A stretch of 43,273 nucleotides of DNA from Symbiodinium natans. Lineage: Eukaryota > Sar > Dinophyceae > Suessiales > Symbiodiniaceae. Location: assembly GCA_905221605.1 (NCBI GenBank), contig CAJNDS010000093.1, forward strand, positions 79,116 to 122,388, written 5' to 3'. Of this stretch, positions 34,060 through 42,019 are shown piece after piece (position 1 is the stretch's first letter; each line of letters begins with the position of its first letter). The position numbers were made by a program, and so were the translations under genes. The notes beneath the pieces are model-generated. The model was not told where the DNA came from. It ran no database searches and worked only from the letters and a program-made list of their open reading frames with translations.

Positions 34060-34540
34060 TAGTCCTTCAGGGTTTTGTCTCTCGGGACCTACCCACTCCT
34101 GCGGACGAAAGAGGTGCGCAAAAAAATCAGACCCCCAGCGCAACGCTGCGCACGCGGTCGTCCGTGATTGCGCGACCCGGACCTTACCCGCCGCTTCTGT
34201 TGCAGTACTGCGCCGTACCGTGGGCGAATTACCCTGCTGCGCAAGGTGCCCCCCAGCTCTCACCGCCCAATATGCCGCCGACCATGATGCCTGCATTGCT
34301 GCGTGCCTCGCCGTGCTCCTGCGGATTGGGGTTTCCGCCGTTGCAGATCGTCGTGCTGGGCATCCCGAATCGATTCTCTGCCAGCTGGGCGACGACGTGT
34401 GGCGAGGAGGTACGCGTGACGTTGCTCCCGGCACGGCCAACGTTGATGGGGACTCGCTCCTCAGCGAGGTCCTTGTCCACTCCACCCTCCCTCCCCCGAT
34501 TGCCCGCCCTGCCTTTGCGCTGCGCTGGGGCCACCTTGAT
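34060..34540 (+). pseudogene. LINE fragment, copy A (RLE family, post-RT region)
   Basis: About 34190-34240 reads L-L-L-Q-Y-C-A-V-P-W-A-N-Y. After a frame change it reads A-Q-Y-A-A-D-H-D-A-C-I-A-A-C-L-A at 34262-34310. The same order occurs in copy D (L-L-L-L-F-C-A-S-P-R-A-N-Y, then A-R-E-H-D-A-A-V-C-T-C-L-A) and in copy B. L-P-L-R-C-A-G near 34510 may be the following L-P-L-R-F-G-G block. Frameshifts and the absence of the catalytic RT and endonuclease parts show a decayed piece. The boundary upstream of 34060 is not clear. Confidence 0.5.
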
Positions 34541-34635
34541 CAGCGGAAAAAGGCGCGAGAAGAAAAACAAAACCAGAGAACGGTTGTCCGGAAAGCATTT
34601 TCAAGCAACAATTAAAACCTCGCATCACGCCATCC

Positions 34636-34896
34636 ATCCTTGCATCATCGCGACATCCATTGCGAGATCTAACGATGACCCCTCACGATGACCACCCGCC
34701 ATCCATCACGACATCCATGCATCAACGATAACGAAGAACCTTCAAGAAGACCGCCCGCCATCCATCACGGCATCAATCATGACAGCCATCCATGCATCAA
34801 CGATAACGAAGAGCTTTCACGAAAACCGCCCGCCATCCATCATAACGACATCCATCACGACATCCATCCACACATCAACGATACAACGAAGAACCA
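34636..34896. repeat. Tandem repeat of about 75-79 bp, three copies
   Basis: CATGCATCAACGATAACGAAG occurs at 34716 and 34791, and CACACATCAACGATACAACGAAG at 34870, giving periods of 75 and 79 bp. Each unit also has CGCCCGCCATCCATCA. It lies directly between copy A and the 85-bp satellite. Confidence 0.8.
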
Positions 34897-34904
34897 GGGG
34901 GTCG

Positions 34905-35495
34905 TCGTGCTTGCGTCTCGACAAAGCAAAAACACGCAGTTATTGCGTTTCGACAACGCGAAAACACGCAGAGGGTTGTCAAACGCGCAAGCAAGGTCCT
35001 CATTTTTGCATTTCGACAACGCCAAAACACGCAGACGCAGAGGGTCATCGTTTTTGCGTTTCGACAACGCCAAAACACGCAGAGGGTTGTCCTTCGTGCG
35101 ATCGCGACACGCCAAGACCACGCAGAGGGTCATGGCTGCTGCGATTCGACATCGCCAAAACACGCAGAGGGTTGTCGATCGTGCGATCACGACACGCCGC
35201 GCCCACGCGGAGGATCATCGCTTTTGCGTTTCGACAACGCCAAAACACGCAGAGGGTTGTCGTTCGTGCCATCGCGACACGCCGCGCCCGCGTGGAGGAT
35301 CATCGCTTTTGCGTTTCGACAACGCCAAAACACGCAGAGGGTTGTCGTTCGTGCCATCGCGACACGCCGCGCCCGCGTGGAGGATCATCGCTTTTGCGTT
35401 TCGACAATGCCAAAACACGCAGAGGGTTGTCGTTCGTGCGATCGCGACACGCCAATACCACGCAGAGGGTCATCGCTGTTGCGTTTCGACGCGGC
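34905..35495. repeat. 85-bp satellite with dimeric unit
   Basis: Units start at 35051, 35136, 35221, 35306, 35391 and 35476, exactly 85 bp apart; units at 35221 and 35306 read identically. Shorter-spaced diverged units (63 and 48 bp) precede at 34940-35050. Each unit holds two related halves: TCGACAACGCCAAAACACGC with AGAGGGTTGTC, and TCGCGACACGCCAAGACCAC with GCAGAGGGTCATC. So the present unit is a dimer of about 42 bp. As 85 is not a multiple of 3, frames through it shift phase at each copy and the long frames are artefacts. Confidence 0.92.
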
Positions 35496-35740
35496 CTCGT
35501 TGTTCGCATCGCGCCATCAACATGCGTGGCACAAGCATGAACAGCTTCCAGGGTCGTGAAGCTTCGGGACAGTTTCCGGCGAACCCGCGGTCGCCGGCAA
35601 ACTGGATGGCGCGGAGGGCATCTCGCATAAATGCCGGGACGTCCCGCACAGTAGGCACCGGGCGCAGCAGCTCTGCCCGCAGTTCGACCGCGTCCTGCGC
35701 TCGCACGCGGGCGTTCGTCCGGGCTGGCTATCACAGCGTG
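35490..35740 (-). pseudogene. Inverted LINE fragment, region before the RT
   Basis: On the minus strand the block V-P-A-F-M-R-D-A-L-R followed by R-P-W-K-L-F-M-L-V-P-R-M-L-M-A-R resembles, from memory, the linker before the RT in the same dinoflagellate LINE family as copies A-D. It ends right at the 85-bp satellite and faces opposite to copy B, which begins 0.5 kb further on. No start or catalytic residues are present. The assignment rests on recalled phrases only. Confidence 0.35.
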
Positions 35741-36254
35741 CTCGGCAGCTCCCTCTGTCACCTGTGACCACGCGGTGGCGGGCGCCGTTGCGCGTCGGCC
35801 TCGCCCCCGACCCCGGCCGCGACTGCGGCGACCGGACCCGGAAACAGCGGGCGGCGGCAAGGGCGCAAACGCCCATGCTTCGCGCAGCGATTGGGCTAGC
35901 GCGTGCGCCGTGCACGTGAGGTGCGTGCGCCTCCGAAGGCGGCTGCTGGGGCGTAGCCAGCATCGTCCGTGCACAAGCCCAGCGCGTCGCGGAGAGTCAC
36001 AACCTGGGATGGCATGAACGCGGTGGACGAGCTGCGGGATACCAGTATGTGGTGGCATCACGCCGTCGGCGGCATACCGAGCCACGAGCATCCGCGATCT
36101 GCGGGGTCCACCTGGCACCGTGACAGGAAGTGGGGGGGGAGTCTGGAGGCATAAACCCCGGCGTGGTTGCTTCCGCGAGTGTGGGTGCGACTTCTCCGGG
36201 GCGATGCTCCGGCACGCTCGCAGGCGCCACGGCAACCAAAATGGCTTCATCGGC

Positions 36255-36750
36255 AGCTGACTCTGTACTCCCTGGCGCAACACGACGCCCTGGCTGCGGT
36301 GCACGGACGATTGGAGTGTACCTCGCCGCTTTTCTGGACGACCTGTATTTCGTCACCATTCCAGCTCGCGCCCCGCCTGCGCTTGACGATGTCGCACGCA
36401 CGGCCGAGCACATGCGTCTTGCGGCTTGGTTGCTTTTGGCTTGTGCCAATGTGGGTCACGCGGAGTTCATACAACACACTTTGATGGCAAGACTCGATGG
36501 AGAGTTCCGCCTGCTGCGATAACTAGCAGAATTGCCTGATATGCCAAGCGCGTGGCTGCTCTTGCTCTACTGTGCCACGCACGGTGCGCCCTGGACTCGG
36601 CCGCGTACGCAGCGGAACACGATCGGGCAGTTTAGGCGACGCTCCAGCACGTTTTGGCGCAGCAAGTCGTCCGCCTCCTTGCCCCGTCACCGCCCAGGCA
36701 TGAGGCTGGCCAGTTGCACTCGCTTCCGTTGGAGATATGTGGCGCCAGGC
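36255..36750 (+). pseudogene. LINE fragment, copy B (RT catalytic and thumb region)
   Basis: L-Y-S-L-A-Q-H-D-A-L-A-A-V-H precedes, after a frame change, A-A-F-L-D-D-L-Y (F-L-D-D at 36331-36342), the RT catalytic motif with F-L in place of Y-A. Then come G-H-A-E-F-I-Q, a stop (TAA, 36520), A-W-L-L-L-L-Y-C-A (36550-36576) and, in another frame, S-A-A-Y-A-A-E-H-D-R-A-V with L-H-S-L-P-L-E near 36705. The order matches copies A and D. Only the second half of the RT remains, with at least two frameshifts and internal stops. It stops near 36750, where the APE-type element begins, so that element may have inserted into it. Confidence 0.6.
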
Positions 36751-39640
36751 GGTGTTGACAGCCTGACCTGCGTTTTTTATGCGCCGCATGTGGGCATGCC
36801 TTTGCTCGAGCGTGTTCATTTCTGGACACTGTTGCGAGCTTCCAGTCAAGAAGTGCTTCATTCCCACCCCCGTGCACGCCTGGTTTTGGCTGGCGATTCG
36901 AACGTGTATCTGTCTGAAGTCATGGGCTGCGGCCGTGAAGGGCCTGGAGAGTCGCAGATTCGTGGCTTATGCCAAGACTTCGGCCTTGGGATTTATAACC
37001 CCTTTGGCGTTCCTACGCATCGGTCCGGCTCTTCCATTGATCTCGTGCTTGCATCGCGGGATTTGCCTATTCGTAACCTGGTTGTGCACGACGGCTCCAC
37101 TTGTGCATGTTCACCCAATACTTGTTGCCCGGCTTCAGGTAGTGATCACAAGCTCATCACTTTTCAGACCTTATTGCCGTCGCCCACTGAGGACACTGCC
37201 TCTCCCCGCTGGCCGCGTGTTCGCAACTGGTTACAGGGTTTGTCCACATGTTTTGGGGCGCGGCTCGCCCCGAGACGGCTCGTGCTTCCCGTCATCGGCC
37301 CCGGCCTGCTTGGTGGGACGACGAGTGCTGTGCTGTGATGGTTCGCAGGAATGTTGCTTGGCGTTCGTGGTGCCGGGAAGGCACGGCTCAAGCGCATGAT
37401 GCATTCCGCTCCATGCGTCGTGCGTTCCATCATTTGGTTCGCAAAAAGAAAGCCTTGTATTGGCATAGTTGGCTTCAGGCACAAGAACTTGCCTCAGCTG
37501 CATGCCCTCAGCTTGCAGCACGTAATATTCGTCGGCAGTTTGGGCACTCTCGGCGCTCGGCGCCCGCTACCTGCTAACATGCGTTCATCCTCTCCACATG
37601 GTGGCACTGTTGAGGGTGCAGCATGTATTGATGCTTGGCATTGCCATTTTCGAGACGTGCCTGTCTCCGCGGGCTCCGTTTCTGCAGGCGCGCCTGACCT
37701 GGAGTCAGATGTCCGTCGTTTGCGTCGTGAAATGTATGCCACTCCCAGTCGCTTCGATTGCAACAGCTGCCTGCAAACCGTGCCCCTGGCCCGGACGGCC
37801 TTACGTACGAACTCTATCGGATTGACGATGGTACTATGCGCAACGCATTCCTTTTCTTTCTTTGAGCTTGTGCACTGTTGGGCGGTGGTGCCGTCAGTAT
37901 GGCGCTCTGCGGTTGTCACGCCGCTGCACAAAACTGGCGCTGAAGATGAGTTCAGCAATTACCGGCCCATCAGCCTGCTCTGCTGCGGCTTCAAGATCTT
38001 TGAATCGAAAGGCTGCTCCTCAAGCGTCTCTTCCCGCATGTGAACCCGCGCATTGATGAGAGTCAAGCTGGCTTCAGGTGGGGGGGCAAGGAACAAATCT
38101 ATACCCTCGTCGAAACGCTGCGTCTCCGACCCCGCAAACGCACCTTTTGTGCTTTTGTTGATGTGCGCAAAGCGTTCGATGTAACATGGAGAGATGCCGT
38201 CCGTGTCCAGCTTGCTGCTATCGGTGTCACAGGCTCCACGCTGCTATCGGTGTCACAGGCTCCACGTGGCGGGTTTTGGATGACCTTCTGGGTGCAGCCA
38301 GTGCGAAAGTACTGGTTAATGGCACGTTGTCTGGGCCGGCGTCCGCCGAGGCAGCGTGCTTGGCCCCCCTTCTGTTTAACATCCTTTTTGATGGTATTTC
38401 GGCCGCCGTTCGTGCAGCTTGTCCTGGTGTCCCTTTGGGTCGCGGTCCTCGTGCGCCGCGTGTAACTTTATTGTTATACGCTGATGATGTAGTTGTTTTG
38501 GCCGATTCGGAAAGTGGCCACGTGCACTTGACGCCATTGGTGCTTGGGGAGCCCGTTGGCGTTTTTCCTTTGGCATAGGCCCTAATAAGAGAGCTGTTCT
38601 TGCTGTCGGCTGTAGGTCCCGTGACTTTCGGTTCGTGTTTCAAGGCTCGGTGTCCCTGTCGTCCCTGACTGAGTATCGCTACTTTGGTGTCATTTTCCAG
38701 GCCTCCAAAAGGTGGAACAAACAAACCGACAGGTTGATCATAAAAAGCACCCGCAAATTCCACCAATGCACTGCCTGGGCAGAAAGCCGTGGTTTGCACA
38801 CGAGTTTTCGCCGAAACCTATTTCAGTCATATGTGTTGCCTTCAATGACCCGTGGTGCTGTGACACGTCTGTACGGCGCTTGGATAAGCATATGCGCCAG
38901 CTGGGGCGGCGCTTGCTGTGTTGGCCAGCAGGCGCACCGAATGCAACCGTTTTGGGTGAACTCGGTTGGGACCCATTCGCGGTGCAAGTCCTGCGTGGGC
39001 AAGCCAGTTTGTTTGGTCGCCGGCCTTTGTTCGGCCACCCCTTGTTGGCGCGCACCGTGGTCGTTCGCTACGCTGTTGGCGTGCCAAATTCTTGGGCAGC
39101 TGGAGCTTCTCGAGCCTTGAGCTCGGCAGGCGTGACGTTGCCTCATGAATTTGGCTCGGGTCCGGTAGCAACCTCCGCGTTTTGCAGCGTGGGAGGCATC
39201 GTTGTGTACGCCAGCCTCGACAGCGTCGGTTGGCGCGCACGCCAGGCTGAGGCATGTGAACTTGCATCACAGGCCACCTTCATCCAGTGTCATCCTGACT
39301 AGGATTTTTCACGAAACGTCCATGCTTCTCGGCTGCCATCCTCGGCGGTCAGGGAATGGACATTGACCAGGTGTGGCCACCATCCCTTCTTGGATGGCCG
39401 TGCTGCCCGCCACCGTGGCCTCAATCATCCATCCATGCCGGTGCGGGTGCGATGACTGGGAGCCTACTTCATGCCTTGCGCACGTGCCCTCTTTTTTCGC
39501 CCTGGAGGCGCATGTGGGTGCAACGCTTGCCAACTCCTAGCTGCGACTGGGATTACGACAGCCTCTGGCGGCTCGTTTTTGCCCCATACGCGTTCATCTA
39601 CGATTGCCCATGTGCTCTTCGTGATGTTTTTTCGTATTGA
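36745..39640 (+). pseudogene. Decayed LINE with APE endonuclease and RT
   Basis: Domains in order, each in a different frame. An apurinic-type (APE/EEP) endonuclease (36750-37165) has L-A-G-D-S-N (36889-36903), S-I-D-L-V-L and S-D-H-K. A linker has W-W-D-D-E-C (about 37310). The RT has L-H-K-T-G and N-Y-R-P-I-S-L (37957-37977), then D-E-S-Q-A-G-F-R-W, F-V-D-V-R-K-A-F-D (38152-38178) and L-L-Y-A-D-D-V-V-V-L (Y-A-D-D at 38477-38488). The post-RT region has Y-R-Y-F-G-V, then L-D-K-H-M-R-Q-L-G-R-R-L-L and, near 39455, G-S-L-L-H-A-L-R-T-C-P. The endonuclease nicks the target and the RT copies the element RNA. The endonuclease N-terminus is missing (5' truncation) and five or more frame changes exist, so it is dead. 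No A-tail was found; T-rich sequence follows at 39625-39675. Confidence 0.8.
38215..38266. repeat. 26-bp tandem duplication inside the RT
   Basis: CTGCTATCGG-TGTCACAGGC-TCCACG occurs twice back to back (38215-38240 and 38241-38266). The shift of 26 bases moves the RT from one frame to another between the F-V-D-V and Y-A-D-D blocks, exactly as the open frames show. Confidence 0.95.
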
Positions 39641-39887
39641 TTTGTGCTTATTTATTTTTTGTATTTTTTTGTACCAGGACGCATGCTGCTGACATGGCCC
39701 ATTCTGTATACACACATATGATTTGTTTCACTGCTTCGGGACGACAGCAGCGCTCGAGATGCAGCCCAATGCGATCCCAACTGCGCGCATGATCGCGCAT
39801 GGTCACACGGAGCTGAGAGCTGACTTGCACTGCGCACGGTTCCTGCTCGCCCTGTGTTTTTTTTTTTGGTGTTTCCCCGCGAGCGAA

Positions 39888-39896
39888 TTACGCCTT
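39888..39896. repeat. Target-site duplication, left copy (copy C)
   Basis: TTACGCCTT here equals 41277-41285 after the A-tail. With two preceding A bases that merge into the tail the match is 11 bp. Confidence 0.8.
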
Positions 39897-41204
39897 CTTG
39901 GTGGGGAAGGCCCGGGTGAGGAGGCTGCGTGGACTGCAGCGCGCCTCGGCGCCTTCCTGCCGCCCAGCTTGGGGGGCCTGGGCTTGTTGGCTGCAGAGCG
40001 GGTTGCGCCGGCTGCATACTGGGCGGCTTGGGCTGATGCCCTCCCAGTTTTGCGCCAACGCTTCCCCGACGTCGCCCAGCAACTCGTGCGCGCGCTCGAA
40101 GGCGATGCAGTCGCCGCACCGCCCTGCGTGCGGGCAGCGGCGGCGGCTACGGAGCGCTTAGACGCGGCTGGTTGGGAGGAGCGGCCTCACTGGGCGGCAT
40201 GTGCCGACGGGGCCCAGGTCCCGGCTACAGACGGTGAGCTCGGGCTCGGTGGCCCTGGCTGGCAGCGACGCGCTGTTCTCGCACTCCACACGTCCTTCCG
40301 AGAACGCGAACTGCTCCCGGCCATGGCGCCCGATGCGCGAGCCCTCTTTCGCTCTCAGTCTGGGCAACATGCGGGCATGTGGCTCGCCGCCATACCGGCT
40401 GACGCAGCTGCGACCCTGGCCCCAGACTTGATGCACATTGCCCTCAGGCGACGCCTCCGCCTGCCGCTACCATTGACCGCCCTGCATTGTGGAGGCGACG
40501 GAGCTCCCGGCTGCCATGGACAGGCCGATGCGTTAGGTGACCACTTCGTCGCCTGCCCGCGTACTGGCTTGCTGCCGCGCCGAGGCTTTGTCCTTGAGCG
40601 CGCGTGGGTGCAGGTCGCGCGCGAGGCGGTCGGGGCGGAGGGCCGAGTAGTGCCACAGCAGTGGCTGGCCCGGACCACGGCACCTGGCGTTGCGCCTGCG
40701 GACCGCCGCCGCTTGGACTTGGTGGTGTACGGGGCCACGCCGGGCGGTGAGGCACTCTGTTGTGACGCGACGCTTGTCTCGCCTCTGACGCGAGCGGGTC
40801 GCCCAGTCCCAGGTGCCGACGTGCGAGACGGGGCCGCGTTGGCGGCCGCGCGCCGCCGCAAGCACGCGCGATATCCCGAGCTACTGCGGGGAGGTCCGCA
40901 ACGGCTCGTCGTGCTCGCGGCGGAGGTGGGCGGCAGGTGGGGCGAGGAGTGCCAGCGCTTCGTTCGCCAGCTCCTGCGTCTCCGCGTTCAGAGGGCCCCT
41001 GCAACCCTGCGTGCCACGGCGGCCCAGGGGTGGGCTAGGCGATGGTGGGGCCTGCTCTCGGTCGCCGTGCAGAGGGCAGTTGCTAGCACGGCCCTGGGTG
41101 TCTGGACGATGCCGGCGCTGCCGGGCTCGCCGGACGGGGTCCCCCTCGCTGATGTCCTTGAGCTCGCCGATTTCGCGGGGCCCAGCCGCCTGCCGCTTCG
41201 GTGA
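39897..41204 (+). CDS. LINE C-terminal polyprotein piece: zinc knuckle + restriction-like endonuclease
   Basis: 436 codons stay open to a TGA at 41202. The frame also runs upstream to 39723, but the codons before 39897 belong to flanking DNA, so there is no native start and it is probably not expressed as such. In order: L-G-G-L-G-L and A-P-A-A-Y-W-A-A-W-A-D (first 50 codons); G-W-Q-R-R-A and R-S-Q-S-G-Q-H-A-G; a zinc knuckle ending C-H-G-Q-A-D-A-L-G-D-H-F-V-A-C (C-x9-H-x3-C); then R-L-D-L-V-V-Y, C-C-D-A-T-L-V-S-P and K-H-A-R-Y-P-E-L, the R-x-D...D...K order of R2-type restriction-like endonucleases (RLE); then A-A-E-V-G-G-R-W-G. In such elements the knuckle and endonuclease bind and cut the insertion site. 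RT and N-terminus are missing through 5' truncation. GC content is higher than in the flanks. Confidence 0.75.
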   Translation, partial: LGGEGPGEEAAWTAARLGAFLPPSLGGLGLLAAERVAPAAYWAAWADALPVLRQRFPDVAQQLVRALEGDAVAAPPCVRAAAAATERLDAAGWEERPHWAACADGAQVPATDGELGLGGPGWQRRAVLALHTSFRERELLPAMAPDARALFRSQSGQHAGMWLAAIPADAAATLAPDLMHIALRRRLRLPLPLTALHCGGDGAPGCHGQADALGDHFVACPRTGLLPRRGFVLERAWVQVAREAVGAEGRVVPQQWLARTTAPGVAPADRRRLDLVVYGATPGGEALCCDATLVSPLTRAGRPVPGADVRDGAALAAARRRKHARYPELLRGGPQRLVVLAAEVGGRWGEECQRFVRQLLRLRVQRAPATLRATAAQGWARRWWGLLSVAVQRAVASTALGVWTMPALPGSPDGVPLADVLELADFAGPSRLPLR

Positions 41205-41257
41205 GACGTGTGTACATAGGGGGGGTGTGGGGACCTGGATCACGACCGCCGCGAGAG

Positions 41258-41276
41258 AAAAAAAAAAAAAAAAAAA
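41258..41276 (+). other. Poly(A) tail of copy C
   Basis: Nineteen A after GCGAGAG, directly before the right target-site duplication. It fixes the element's strand and 3' end. Confidence 0.85.
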
Positions 41277-41285
41277 TTACGCCTT
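41277..41285. repeat. Target-site duplication, right copy (copy C)
   Basis: TTACGCCTT, identical to 39888-39896. The next base differs (G here, C on the left), which sets the duplication's edge. Confidence 0.8.
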
Positions 41286-41539
41286 GCGCCCGCTCACGAT
41301 CCCCCCGCCGAATGTGGCCGCATCTGCCGTCGCGAACGACCAAGCCGTTTGGGGAACTGTGCTGCGACGAGGCGGACGAGCAATTTGACCTGCCAGAAGC
41401 CCTCGGTGGCTAGGGCCTTCAAATCAACCGGATTGCATGATTGTGGTGGTATGTTGTGGCATGGGGGTACCCGTTTTGGCGAAAACCATTTGCGCCTTCT
41501 CCTGGAGTCCGTCATCCCAGCACAATTTCAATAGTGTGC

Positions 41540-41709
41540 CGAGACGACGACCTGGTCGCCCCCCCAAGCGATGGGATGATGAGTTGAACAAGTTTGTAGT
41601 GTCACAGTTCCCTGGATGTAGTTCGTGGTCTGATGTAGCTCATCTGCCAAGATGGCCGTCAACAAGACATGATTTTGTACAGTTTGACACGGCCTCGCAC
41701 ATTAATTAG
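41540..41709 (+). pseudogene. C-terminal tail of a further LINE
   Basis: The frame reads R-R-R-P-G-R-P-P-K-R-W-D-D-E-L, then S-S-W-S-D-V-A-H and R-W-P-S-T-R-H-D-F-V, ending at TAG 41707. A G-R-P-x-x-R-W-x-D block followed by spaced tryptophans is a common C-terminal tail of non-LTR retroelement proteins. A run of 15 A at 41900-41914 could be its poly(A) tail, about 190 bases after the stop. Nothing upstream of 41540 can be joined with it confidently. Confidence 0.4.
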
Positions 41710-41899
41710 CTCGTAACACCCACCGTTGTCCCTTGTCCTGAAAGGACCGTAGTCTTCGTGACTCGAACGGGCAAAGTGCAAAGTGCAAAGTGCCTTCTCC
41801 TCAGCGAATACATTGGAAACAGGCCGCTGTGGTAGTAGTTCGACCAACGTAGCTCTGGCATGCTCTGGCACCGTGTTGCAGTCGGAAAAGGCCGAGGGC

Positions 41900-41914
41900 A
41901 AAAAAAAAAAAAAA
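41900..41914 (+). other. A15 run, possible LINE tail
   Basis: Fifteen A between GAGGGC and CAGGCCC. It could be the 3' tail of the LINE fragment ending at 41709. I found no convincing target-site duplication for it. Confidence 0.35.
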
Positions 41915-42019
41915 CAGGCCCGAAACGTATTGGGGAGGCCCCTCTGGCGTGCCAGCGCGGTCATCGCTGTCTAAACTCGGGATGAGTATCGGGAGAGGTA
42001 TTGTTTGAAATAAAAACGC

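Larger units (their letters stand above)
39897..41276 (+). mobile_element. 5'-truncated LINE insertion, copy C (RLE family)
   Basis: A short retrotransposon copy bounded by a 9-11 bp target-site duplication. It starts inside the post-RT region of the protein and ends with a 19-A tail (41258-41276) after a 53-base 3' untranslated stretch. This is the structure expected of target-primed reverse transcription with early stop. It appears to be the most recent insertion seen here, because its frame is still open. Confidence 0.8.

Noticed and set aside
33691-34485. 264-codon minus-strand frame
   Set aside because: It lies opposite the plus-strand LINE copy A, whose blocks match copies B and D; the minus text is R/A/S/P-rich shadow sequence.
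34905-35495. CRISPR-like array
   Set aside because: The units are contiguous 85-bp satellite copies with no unique spacers, in a eukaryotic context.
35300-36304. 334-codon minus-strand frame
   Set aside because: It passes from GC-rich sequence into the 85-bp satellite and out of frame with the recognisable W-K-L-F phrase, so it is a chance frame.
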